Shown here piece after piece: positions 21,834 to 30,180 of a DNA stretch of 64,000 bases. A program made the translations under genes and the position numbers. The notes under the pieces are model-generated. The model was given only the letters and a program-made list of their open reading frames with translations. It was not told where the DNA came from and did not search any database. The DNA comes from Brachynemurus nebulosus. Lineage: Eukaryota > Arthropoda > Insecta > Neuroptera > Myrmeleontidae. The DNA lies in the NCBI GenBank assembly GCA_035578155.1, contig JAPWDM010000015.1, forward strand, positions 2,958,501 through 3,022,500. Reading direction: 5' to 3'. Each line of letters starts with the position of its first letter. The stretch's first letter is position 1.

Positions 21834-22504
21834 ATGGTTGCAAAAATTGATGAAAAGGTTAAAAAAGATATAACAAAATTAAGTGATGCAATACGTAAAA
21901 AATATCGATTATTAAAAAGTGGGTAAACAGGTCGTCGAAGAGTTTCAACAAAAACGATTAAGTCCAATAACAAAACCAATACATGAATTAATTGATTTAA
22001 CAGGATACAAAGATGATGATGATGATGCTAATGATAGTAGTAATAAGAAAAATTTTAAAACACCAAGAAAACGTGTAAGTTTAAAGTTAGGTCGTTCATG
22101 GTTAAAAACACCAAAATTTTAAGAAAGAAATAGCTACTCCATCTTGGAGGTCATCTATTACCACATTTAAAGAGGAACCGCTCACACCTTTTAACATTTC
22201 ACAACAACAACAACAACAAGGACAGGAACCATTTTTTCTAAGTGATAGTGAAATATATGAATCAAAACCGCAAGAATTACTTGAACATAGATTATCTGAT
22301 ATATTAACAGGTGAACAATTTGACGAGGCTTACAATTATTTTATAGATAAATACGGTAATATTGCTGGTCCTTATTTATTTAAATATTTTGAAAATAGAA
22401 ACTTATTTGATCAAATATATGGTATAAGATTAGAAGATGACCATTGGTATATTGGTAATAAAACATTTAAAAATATGATGTACAAACAGTTCAGTTTGAG
22501 GGGG
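21834..22504 (+). pseudogene. DUF8207-like protein fused to integrase fragment, copy 1
   Basis: Begins MVAKIDEKVKKDITKLSDAI, then a basic FKTPRKRVSLKL segment and a Gln-rich linker, and the conserved YGIRLEDDHWYIGNK block. One-base insertions near 21915 and 22120 break the frame. After IGNK the sequence jumps directly into the integrase (MYKQFSLRGSY), deleting the rest of this gene, the fibre gene and the integrase catalytic Asp residues. The same junction is present at about 40615-40630. The copy ends at a second junction into 22-bp repeats. Confidence 0.8.
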
Positions 22505-22512
22505 TCATATTG

Positions 22513-22562
22513 TATCGAACAGATAGCTGTTTTTATCGAACAGGTAGCTGTTTTCATCGAGG
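22513..22562. repeat. 22-bp repeat, two units at a rearrangement junction
   Basis: Two units of the aacaggtagctgttt repeat link the integrase fragment on the left to the CHHC fragment on the right. Confidence 0.9.
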
Positions 22563-22712
22563 TGGAAAATTCTCCAGGGTGCTCATCCCAATTACAGCCG
22601 CACATTTTTTTCGTTGTTTTTGGTTTTATTTTGGATTTGTCCCTCTTTTCCAATAATGCTTCCAATATATCGCGTGCTGTTTCTCGCGCCCGTTCCGGAC
22701 AATTTTTAAAAT
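22562..22712 (-). pseudogene. CHHC zinc-finger protein, 3' fragment 2
   Basis: Near-identical to the fragment at 20691-20846, again joined to an ATPase copy. It shows that the CHHC-ATPase junction was duplicated together with the ATPase module. Confidence 0.75.
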
Positions 22713-22738
22713 GAGTTCACTAATCATCATTTATCAAT

Positions 22739-23434
22739 ATGAAATTGCACAAACAACATCATAAATTACCTGTACGTGATATAACACCAGCAGTCTTTTT
22801 AAAACAGGTACCAAATAAACATGGTCCTTTGTTGCCCAACAGTATTCGTTGTATTATTACGGGTCCATCAAATTGTGGTAAAACAAACGCTATGATCGCA
22901 TTATTACAAGATATAAATTGACTTCGTTTTGAAAATGTATATGTTTACAGTAAATCGTTACAACAATCTAAATATCAACTGCTGGGTGAACTTTTAAACT
23001 CAATTAAAGGTATTGGCTATTACCCGTACAATGATAATGCGGAAATTATTCCACCATCGTATGCTAAACCCAATTCAATATTTATTTTTGATGATGTGGC
23101 ATGTGATTCGCAAGATGTAATGCGAGAATACTTTAGTATGGGGCGTCATCAAGATATTGATTCATTTTACCTATGTCAAACGTACAGTCGGATCCCTAAA
23201 CAGCTGATTCGTGATAACTGTAACCTGTTGATACTCTTTAAACAGGATGATTTAAATTTACGCCATGTTTATGACGACCATGTGAATACGGATATGAAAT
23301 TCAATGAATTTCGTGATATGTGCTCACTTTGCTGGAAAGATGATAAATATGGATTTTTAGTAATAGATAAAGACAGCCCCCTTAACAATGGTCGATATCG
23401 AAAGAACTTTGATGTATATATATCACTACCTTGA
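22739..23434 (+). pseudogene. Packaging ATPase, copy 2 (one nonsense codon)
   Basis: Nearly identical to copy 1. A TGA at about 22919-22921 replaces the Gly codon after DIN, roughly residue 61, after the Walker A motif. The remainder, including Walker B, is unaltered. Part of a tandem duplication of the module CHHC fragment, ATPase, 22-bp repeats, DUF8207 start. Confidence 0.92.
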
Positions 23435-23506
23435 TATAACATTTAGTTAGTATTGTAAGAACCGCTTGAGGAGACAGGTGTTTATATAAAAACTAATATT
23501 TTTCTG

Positions 23507-23660
23507 AACAGGTAGCTCTTTAAAGCTGTTTTTATCGAACAGATAGCTGTTTTTATCGAACAGGTAGCTGTTTCTTATCGAACAGGTAGCTGTTTCTTAT
23601 CGAACAGGTAGCTGTTTCTTATCGAACAGGTAGCTGTTTCTTATCATACAGGTGACTGTT
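23507..23660. repeat. 22-bp tandem repeat, array 2
   Basis: Same unit and flanks as array 1 at 21638, with one unit differing. Confidence 0.95.
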
Positions 23661-23700
23661 TATTTACTGTTGTTTTAATCAAACAAATAACTGTTAGCGA

Positions 23701-23870
23701 AATGGTTGCAAAAATTGATGAAAAGGTTAAAAAAGATATAACAAAATTAAGTGATGCAATACGTAAAAAATATCGATTATTAAAAAGTGTGTAAACAGGT
23801 CGTCGAAGAGTTTCAACAAAAACGATTAAGTCCAATAACAAAACCAATACATGAATTAATTGATTTAACA
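23701..23870 (+). pseudogene. DUF8207-like gene, 5' stub
   Basis: Only the first 57 or so codons, with the same one-base frame break as copy 1 plus a further G to T change. Sequence similarity ends abruptly at 23870, where the CHHC gene of the opposite strand begins. Confidence 0.8.
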
Positions 23871-24202
23871 GCCGAGAAATTCCGCCATGGACAATAGGAA
23901 GAAAATTCCCCCGGGTGTTCATCCCACTCACAGCCACATAATTTTTGCCTCGGTTTCTCGATTTTTTTTTTATTTTCCAGCAATTTTTCCAGAAGGTCGC
24001 GTGCCATTTCTTTTTCCCGGTCTGGACAATTATCGAAATGTTGCTTTTCCGTTCCTTCGTCCAAAAAAATGATATGGGTCGTATTATACAAACATCGCTT
24101 GTATGGTCTTCTGCAATGCCGCAGACACTTTACTAGATGTATTTGGATCCTATGCGGCAATACACAATGCGATTTGTTTACCGGACATGTAATAAATTCC
24201 AT
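23868..24202 (-). CDS. CHHC zinc-finger protein, GTSF1-like
   Basis: About 112 residues of native sequence; the open frame runs on to 23813 through a rearrangement junction, so the original stop is lost. Residues 5-24 form a canonical CHHC finger (C-x5-H-x9-H-x3-C), and a second, slightly longer one follows (CLYNTTH ... KQHFDNC). Tandem CHHC fingers are the signature of U11-48K and GTSF1/Asterix proteins; the short length and a D-R after the last Cys fit GTSF1, a partner of PIWI proteins in transposon silencing. A third Cys-x-Cys...H site (CGCEWDEH) follows a helical linker. Capture of a piRNA factor-like protein by a virus-like element is inferred, not shown. Truncated copies lie at 20.7 and 22.6 kb. 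Confidence 0.75.
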
Positions 24203-24239
24203 CTTCGATTTTGACTGTACAACTTCAAACTAGCTGGAT

Positions 24240-24602
24240 CAATTTATATACATTTATTTTGTATACTACATACATATTCCCCCCAAAAGGAAAAATCTGA
24301 CATCACATATACTCTATATGTACTCAACTTTACGTATGCATCTCGTATATGCATAGTATACGCACTCACGTCACAAGTGTACCCTATGTGTAAACATTTT
24401 ACATCAGCAAGTGTATCCTATACATACTCATGAGAAAAAACATTCATCGACCTACGTCATCAGGTATATTCTGTACGTACCCACTAGAAAAAACATTCAT
24501 ATTTTTTATAACGACTTACGTCAGCAGGTATATTTTGTACGTACATCAGACATTAATTTCCCCCACTATTAACAATTTTATTGTTATAAAAGTCGAAATA
24601 TT
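24240..24602 (+). promoter_or_regulatory. Putative promoter region: TACGTCA repeats plus TATA box
   Basis: Contains several degenerate copies of gtatayyctatacgtactca-type sequence, also found in the terminal repeats. Half-CRE (ACGTCA) sites recur: cactcacgtcacaag, ctacgtcatcagg (about 24455) and cttacgtcagcagg (about 24513). A TATAAAAG box lies at 24595-24602, 72 bases before the ATG at 24674. The same pairing of ACGTCATCAGG and TATAAAAG precedes the gene at 48473. Confidence 0.55.
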
Positions 24603-24673
24603 TCAATGCAAAAATCAGTTTTCAATTTTTGCTTTTTTCTCGTCATTTTCGTTGTACATCGTTGTTGTGAATA

Positions 24674-24964
24674 ATGTTTAGCCAAAAATTTAATAACGTT
24701 AATAAACAGTGCAGTAAACCATTTGAGAACTTAGAAAAGTTAATTGTTGGGCAGAAGTATAAAATAGTCGACATACGGAAAATCAAAACGAAATTTGGTG
24801 ATCGGTGGGTTGTGGAGTTAGAAGACGTTATCATCACATTACCTGCACGCTTTCAACGAAGTCTAACCGACGACGACGTTGCCGAAGCGAAAAGGAACAA
24901 CGAATTCAATTTTTTAATCTGCGGTGGTAAAAAGTTTAATACATACCTATTGGAAATTGAATAA
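24674..24964 (+). CDS. Small putative OB-fold-like protein (short form)
   Basis: 96 residues. It shares the family pattern IVGQKYKIVDIRKIKTKFG, a charged strand, then ITLPARF and a C-terminal FLICGG strand. It is diverged from the 6041/48473/63427 proteins but has the same order of Gly-x-x-Tyr, Lys-Phe and LPxRF positions. It is probably a single-strand nucleic-acid-binding protein encoded by the element (inference). Its stop overlaps the next start as TAATG, which suggests that both proteins come from one transcript. Confidence 0.65.
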   Translation: MFSQKFNNVNKQCSKPFENLEKLIVGQKYKIVDIRKIKTKFGDRWVVELEDVIITLPARFQRSLTDDDVAEAKRNNEFNFLICGGKKFNTYLLEIE

Positions 24965-25419
24965 TGGAAGCCATTCAACAGCGTTTATGTACCGAAATTT
25001 TGTGTATGAAAATTAAACTTTATCGACAATATCTTTTACAAGCAATACGTGACGGTCAGTTGGACATCATCGAGTATTTTTTAAGTCGACATCCAGAACT
25101 AATCAATAACGACATCGATCCGTTGGTGTATAGTGTCGAATATGGTGTTCAACCAGCTATCCTCAAATATTTAATTAAAATAAAAAAATGGTATATGCAG
25201 CAAGTTTCTAATAAAATTAAAAAAGATTTTTCTTGGGAATCGAAATTTTTGACGGAATTATTGGACAAATATTGCACGGACAAATGTATTAGTCAAATAC
25301 TTAAAAAGTGTATTTACGCAGCAATTCAGTATGCTAGACCTGATTTGTTAAATTTATTAATTGGTGCTATGAAAGAAGAAAAGGAATATAATAAGATGAT
25401 AAGGAGGATAGACAATTAA
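24964..25419 (+). CDS. Ankyrin-like helical accessory protein
   Basis: 151 residues. Helix pairs such as YLLQAIRDGQLDIIEYFLSR followed by a PLVYSVEYGVQPAILKYLI repeat show the ankyrin pattern, and a C-terminal pair (YAAIQYARPDLLNLLI) aligns with the paralog at 18027. Starts within the stop codon of the upstream gene (TAATG). Ends 300 bases before the convergent major capsid gene. Likely a host-interaction protein by analogy with viral ankyrin proteins; the target is unknown. Confidence 0.65.
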   Translation: MEAIQQRLCTEILCMKIKLYRQYLLQAIRDGQLDIIEYFLSRHPELINNDIDPLVYSVEYGVQPAILKYLIKIKKWYMQQVSNKIKKDFSWESKFLTELLDKYCTDKCISQILKKCIYAAIQYARPDLLNLLIGAMKEEKEYNKMIRRIDN

Positions 25420-25658
25420 TAAAATGGATTCAAGACAACATTGAAAAAGGTGGAAAGAACTGTCTAGTTGGAATGGAAGATGTACCATGCTGTGGTCCGT
25501 GAGCGTCAACAAAATTATCTGATTACATAGCTGTAAGAGATATTATGTATAAAGAATGGGATATTAAATAAAAAACATTTATTTTTTTTAAGAAAGTTGT
25601 TTTATTTCTTATTTTTCCAATTTACAATACATCTTAAATTACAATATTAAAAAAGATC

Positions 25659-25711
25659 TGCTCCTGAATATAGGCAATTACATTGCGTTGCCAAGTGGCC
25701 CCATACCTACT
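25659..25711. repeat. 53-nt dispersed block, copy 2
   Basis: One or two differences from the copies at 20379 and 60366. It separates two imperfect copies of acatcttaaatta (25629 and 25714), between the 3' ends of two convergent genes. Confidence 0.95.
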
Positions 25712-25719
25712 TATACATC

Positions 25720-26946
25720 TTAAATTATTTTAGTTACAATATTAGAAAGAGCTTGATAATTTATAATTCTATCATGAATAACAAGTAAATAAGCTTTTGT
25801 TTTAATTGGAAAAGGTTTGTTTGCTTCAAACTCTAATCGCAAATCAACTTGAGTTGACTTTAAAGCTTCACTTTGTTTAGAACAATCAATAACAATAAGC
25901 GGGGCATTATTTACATAACTATCTTTATCTAAAAGTGGTTCACAGTTGCTTTTATTATAATAGTATTTTTGAAAACGTGTATACATATCATAAAGCAAAG
26001 CAGTTTTATTAGTTGAAAAATTAGCGTTAATATTATCATACGGGTACGTTTCACCATTTAAATAAACTTTTACGTCTCTAATATCACAATGATCAAATTT
26101 ACTAGCATCTTTATCTTTCTGTTTATGACGATCAGTTTGGAAAGCTAAAACAACCCATCTTGGTCGTTCAACGTTAAATGTTGTCTTAACAGCCCAGCTT
26201 TGCTTGTACGTTTGCTGTAGTTCAGGATATTCATACAAATCCCAACTACGAAAACTAATATTAAGCGATGCATCAGCATTTAAAATTTTCACTAAATTAA
26301 GTTTCATAAAATCAGCAACGTTAACGTGTGGCATTTTAAATTCTAATACATCAATTATAATTTTAACATCAGTTGTGGTAGAACCTGTATTAAACATAAC
26401 AGAATTTAAATAACTGTTTGTTCGAATTAAAATTAATTCTTGTCGCAAATTTATGATAATTTTATTAAAATCTTCAGCAAATCCAAGCAGCATTCTCAAC
26501 GGTAAACATACACAAAAATTACCATCAGCGTCTGTAATTCCCCCGTTTTCGTTCCAACCCGCATTTGCCAGCACTTTACGTTCATTGTCGTTGTATGATA
26601 GATAAGTTTTCATAGTACTTGTTATACCAACATTCTTGACTCGATCAATTTCAACACCGCCCAATTCATAACGGATTTCATCAAAAAGGAAAGCCACTGC
26701 ATTATTGGTTAGTTTTACATCGCTAACCGCTGTATCAGTACTAGCATTTAGTAAACGTCCTTCTAGGTAAATAAAACTTGCATATGGCCAAGTGTAAATG
26801 TCCTGTTGCTGAATCGCAATACGAATTTCATCATTCAATTCATATTTGCTTGATGAATAAGATTTATAGGTGTGATACTCTAAACGGGAAATTGTTTCAT
26901 CAAACATAGGCTGTTCCTTAACTTGTAATATCTCACTTGTTGCCAT
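25720..26946 (-). CDS. Major capsid protein (double jelly roll)
   Basis: 408 residues, intact. The N-terminal block EIRIAIQQQDIYTWPYASFI, then EIRYELGGVEID, is the usual signature of Polinton/adintovirus hexon-like major capsid proteins; the length and the C-terminal LRLEFEANKP and AYLLVIHDRII strands also fit. It forms the trimeric capsomers of an icosahedral shell. It is the last gene of a minus-strand block (PLA2, protease, penton, small protein, MCP) with gaps of 17 to 30 bases, so the block is probably co-expressed late. Confidence 0.93.
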   Translation of the reverse strand: MATSEILQVKEQPMFDETISRLEYHTYKSYSSSKYELNDEIRIAIQQQDIYTWPYASFIYLEGRLLNASTDTAVSDVKLTNNAVAFLFDEIRYELGGVEIDRVKNVGITSTMKTYLSYNDNERKVLANAGWNENGGITDADGNFCVCLPLRMLLGFAEDFNKIIINLRQELILIRTNSYLNSVMFNTGSTTTDVKIIIDVLEFKMPHVNVADFMKLNLVKILNADASLNISFRSWDLYEYPELQQTYKQSWAVKTTFNVERPRWVVLAFQTDRHKQKDKDASKFDHCDIRDVKVYLNGETYPYDNINANFSTNKTALLYDMYTRFQKYYYNKSNCEPLLDKDSYVNNAPLIVIDCSKQSEALKSTQVDLRLEFEANKPFPIKTKAYLLVIHDRIINYQALSNIVTKII

Positions 26947-26974
26947 TTCGTTGTCTTCTTCTTTACAAGTAAAA

Positions 26975-27175
26975 TTACAAAGAAATTTTCTTAGCTTTAG
27001 AATGCAGTAAATTTGGAGACGATGTAGGCGATGAGCCAGTATTTTTTAATTTGAAGCCGAGTGACAGTAAAAATGCACGATTTTCAGGTGTTAATGCTTT
27101 AGATGTTGACGGTCTTAACGCCCGTGACTGACTGTTGGTGGATGTTGTATATCTATGATTAAATACTAATCCCAT
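26975..27175 (-). CDS. Small conserved virion-block protein
   Basis: 66 residues, starting MGLVFNHRYTTSTNS, with a Ser/Thr-rich middle and the conserved-looking ENRAFLLSLGFKLK. It lies between penton and MCP, 28 bases from the latter, on the same strand. I know of small proteins at this position in related elements but no assigned function; a minor virion or assembly role is only inferred from location. Confidence 0.65.
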   Translation of the reverse strand: MGLVFNHRYTTSTNSQSRALRPSTSKALTPENRAFLLSLGFKLKNTGSSPTSSPNLLHSKAKKISL

Positions 27176-27190
27176 TGTTGTTGCGATTTT

Positions 27191-27949
27191 TTATCTTTCA
27201 ATTAAATGTAATCTAATTGTTATTTCCTCGTTTCGAAAATTTACTAACTCGTCGTTTTGATCAACAATGCGCAGAGTAATATTATCGATTCGATTAACAG
27301 TCACCAGATAATAGATAATGTTTGATGGTACAATCACTATTTTATAGCCAGGCGGTACGTTTGGAAAAAACTGATAAATTGTATGATCTAATTTACCATT
27401 TATATACGACCCGGCAGTTATGCTACAAGTAATGCGAATAGCATTAACTTTTAAAATATCAACTGTATGTTCTGAAACATGTAATTTATCTGGAGCAAGT
27501 TTTTGTTTCGTAAAACCTAATAATGACCCGATAGAATCGTTGTGTGTAAAGTCGATGCTTCTATTAAATTTTATTTCACTTTTAAGTGTATTGTTATTTG
27601 CTTTAAGTATTAGATTTAGATTTTTATCTCTTTTTGATAATTCTGAAGTTAAATAACGAGCGATATCGTTTAATTCATATGAACCCTCAGGTAATTCAAT
27701 AAAATCGATTTTATCATTATTATCATCATCATCGATATAAGTTATATCATTTTTATGTTTAAATGGTTGGTTATAATAATAGAATTTGTTATTTTTACCC
27801 ACCTCAATATTTGGTATAGAATTAAATGTTTCAATATCAATTAACCCTAAGGCATAATTTTTATTTGGATTTAGTTCAATAGAAGGGAAAAAATCTGCAC
27901 TAATATTTGAATTTCGCGATGTAAATGTGAATGTTCTTGATGAAGACAT
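27191..27949 (-). CDS. Minor capsid (penton-like, single jelly roll) protein
   Basis: 252 residues from the Met of MSSSRTFTFTSRNS; an upstream Met adds eight residues that overlap the gene spacer less plausibly. Features of the family: N-terminal strand pair, LNPNKNYALGLIDIETFNSI, the LPEGSYELNDIARYL motif, and GSLLGF near residue 160. It forms the pentameric vertices. Intact and in the expected order beside the protease and MCP. Confidence 0.9.
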   Translation of the reverse strand: MSSSRTFTFTSRNSNISADFFPSIELNPNKNYALGLIDIETFNSIPNIEVGKNNKFYYYNQPFKHKNDITYIDDDDNNDKIDFIELPEGSYELNDIARYLTSELSKRDKNLNLILKANNNTLKSEIKFNRSIDFTHNDSIGSLLGFTKQKLAPDKLHVSEHTVDILKVNAIRITCSITAGSYINGKLDHTIYQFFPNVPPGYKIVIVPSNIIYYLVTVNRIDNITLRIVDQNDELVNFRNEEITIRLHLIER

Positions 27950-27978
27950 TATTACTACTGAACAATTAATCAATTTGG

Positions 27979-28317
27979 CTAGCTATTATATAAAAATTTT
28001 AAACACAATTTACTACAAATTGTCTGATTGTAGGTTTGATCAGGATTATAATTATATCTTATTTGTACATTGGGACCAAAATAATCCAGTAATTCAATTG
28101 GCGGTTGCAAATTTCCAAAACTATCATAATAATGTACAATGTTTTTATCTTTTTTATATGCTACCCAGTGTGTACCGTTGTTACGATTGCTATCTAAATT
28201 TACAATTGCCGATTCGCGAATCCAAGGTTTATTCGGTAAAGTGTCTCGCATATAAACATTTCTAAAATTTGGTATTTTTAATTTTTTTGCATACTCACGT
28301 AGTTCAATATTAGACAA
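27979..28317 (-). CDS. Adenain-like cysteine protease
   Basis: 112 residues, intact. Catalytic triad residues appear as GTHWVAY (His), YYDSFGN (Asp) and an ICSKLCL segment with the Cys; a Gln precedes it in QTYNQTIC. This is the maturation protease of Polintons, adintoviruses and adenoviruses that cleaves capsid precursor proteins. The usual Gly-His after the catalytic Cys is Ser-Lys here, a change worth noting. Located between the PLA2 and penton genes. Confidence 0.85.
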   Translation of the reverse strand: MSNIELREYAKKLKIPNFRNVYMRDTLPNKPWIRESAIVNLDSNRNNGTHWVAYKKDKNIVHYYDSFGNLQPPIELLDYFGPNVQIRYNYNPDQTYNQTICSKLCLKFLYNS

Positions 28318-28334
28318 TGGTCTACGTGGTATGC

Positions 28335-29168
28335 TTATTGGTAGTTTTTTGTTGGTGGTCGTAAATATAAACCAAGTCCTTGTTTATATGGTCTTAAATA
28401 TAAACCTTTGCCTAACGCAATTGCCTCCATTTTTTGATTATGTCGCTGACTTTCCGCCAATTTATTCTTTGCCGCTTTTGCATCGTTAACGGCTTTTGCA
28501 ATACCGGCTACACCACCTGAAAGTGCCCCCAGAGCTGATAGTCCAGCGAATAATGGAATAAGAGGTAAAAAGCCACCCGTCTTGGGTACTGGTAATATGC
28601 GTTCTTTTCTAATCTTTCGCAAATTTGACGAACGAATTGCAGCTTTTGCCACTTTTATAGCATGTTTTAAATCAACCGGTTTGGAATTTTTTAATGCATG
28701 TCGTGCTTTTCGTATAGCACCACCCAGTGTTATTGTTTTCTTGCTCTTCTTTTTAGATCGTGAACGATTTCGCCGGTGTTTAAGTAGCCCCATACCTAAT
28801 TTTGTTTTAGTCTTCATTACGTTTGTAATTAAATAGGCCGCTGCTTTTTCACCTAAACTACTGTTGTTTGCTTTTACTCGACTCCAAGCCGCCTCAGCTA
28901 ATTGTCTATCAGCGCGATGTCTGTGTGTTAAATCGGAACTTTGCGAATACTGAATATCATGCACTTTACACGCCTCGTCGAGCTCGTTTATCCCCGGATC
29001 GTTACGTGCTAACCTTTTTGCTAATTTAGTGCCGGGTCCACAATATCGATAGCCCGGTATATGTAATTCAACAGGTAACTTATTAATTAATGAATTTACA
29101 ATACCTGCACCACCTTTCGCTTTGACTGTTGAATGACGACTGTTTGTTCTATTGTTGCACGTCAGCAT
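28335..29168 (-). CDS. PLA2-domain minor virion protein
   Basis: 277 residues. The N-terminal third has a parvovirus VP1-like phospholipase A2 domain: Ca loop YCGPGT and catalytic DEACKVHDIQY (His-Asp). Then come a basic stretch (HRRNRSRSKKKSKK, possible nuclear localisation or DNA binding), a hydrophobic segment with small residues (residues about 205-230), and a C-terminal GKGLYLRP...GLGLYLRP repeat. Sites such as LGMG-L may be cut by the neighbouring adenain-like protease (inference). In parvoviruses this domain breaches endosomal membranes during entry; a similar role is plausible here. Divergent from the ATPase at 29264, with 95 bases between starts. Confidence 0.88.
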   Translation of the reverse strand: MLTCNNRTNSRHSTVKAKGGAGIVNSLINKLPVELHIPGYRYCGPGTKLAKRLARNDPGINELDEACKVHDIQYSQSSDLTHRHRADRQLAEAAWSRVKANNSSLGEKAAAYLITNVMKTKTKLGMGLLKHRRNRSRSKKKSKKTITLGGAIRKARHALKNSKPVDLKHAIKVAKAAIRSSNLRKIRKERILPVPKTGGFLPLIPLFAGLSALGALSGGVAGIAKAVNDAKAAKNKLAESQRHNQKMEAIALGKGLYLRPYKQGLGLYLRPPTKNYQ

Positions 29169-29263
29169 TTTTATACAATTTCTCTAGCGCAACTGTCAAA
29201 ATTTATCGAATTGTACTATTATTTATATATATGAACAATGTTCACTTATCATTATTTGTCAAC

Positions 29264-29959
29264 ATGAAATTGCACAAGCAACATCACAAATTACCTGTAC
29301 ATGATATAACACCAGCAGTATTTTCAAAACAAGTACCAAATAAACATGGTCCTTTGTTGCCCAATAGTATTCGTTGTATTATTACCGGTCCATCAAATTG
29401 TGGCAAAACGAATGCTATGATTGCATTATTACAAGACATAAATGGGCTTCGTTTTGAAAATGTATATGTTTATAGTAAATCATTACAGCAACCTAAATAT
29501 CAACTGCTTGGTGAACTTTTAAACTCTATCAAAGGCATTGGCTATTACCCGTATAATGATAATGCGGAAATTATTCCACCAGCACAAGCTAAGCCTAATT
29601 CAATATTTATTTTTGATGATGTGGCATGTGATTCACAAGATGTAATGCGAGAATACTTTAGTATGGGACGTCATCAGGATATTGATTCATTTTACCTATG
29701 TCAAACGTACAGTCGTATTCCTAAACAGCTAATTCGTGATAACTGTAACCTATTGATACTTTTTAAACAGGATGACTTAAACTTACGCCATGTTTATGAC
29801 GACCATGTGAATACTGATATGAAATTTAATGAATTTCGTGATATGTGCTCACTTTGCTGGAAAGATGATAAATATGGATTTTTAGTAATAGATAAAGACA
29901 GCCCGCTTAATAATGGTCGATATCGAAAGAACTTTGATGTATATATATCACTACCTTAA
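29264..29959 (+). CDS. Packaging ATPase, copy 3 (in native context)
   Basis: 231 residues from the Met that matches copies 1 and 2; an open extension upstream overlaps the promoter and the PLA2 start and is not conserved. Walker A GPSNCGKT, Walker B IFIFDDV. Silent differences from copies 1 and 2 are common while the protein is almost unchanged, which indicates past purifying selection. Followed by the 22-bp repeat array and the DUF8207-like gene. Confidence 0.93.
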   Translation: MKLHKQHHKLPVHDITPAVFSKQVPNKHGPLLPNSIRCIITGPSNCGKTNAMIALLQDINGLRFENVYVYSKSLQQPKYQLLGELLNSIKGIGYYPYNDNAEIIPPAQAKPNSIFIFDDVACDSQDVMREYFSMGRHQDIDSFYLCQTYSRIPKQLIRDNCNLLILFKQDDLNLRHVYDDHVNTDMKFNEFRDMCSLCWKDDKYGFLVIDKDSPLNNGRYRKNFDVYISLP

Positions 29960-30028
29960 TATGATATTTAGTTAGTATTGTAAGAACCACTTACAGAGAA
30001 AGGTGTTTATATAAAAATTATTATTTTC

Positions 30029-30170
30029 AAACAGGTAGCTCTTTTCAAGCTATTTTTATCATACAGGTAGCTGTTTTTTATCGAACAGGTAGCTGTTTTT
30101 ATCCTACAGGTAGCTGTTTTTCTATCAAACAGGTAACTGTTTAATTATTGTTTTTAATCAAACAAATAAC
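30029..30170. repeat. 22-bp tandem repeat, array 3
   Basis: Five or six more diverged units (acaggtagctgttttttatcg and variants) between ATPase copy 3 and the DUF8207-like gene. Confidence 0.9.
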
Positions 30171-30180
30171 TGTTTGAAAA

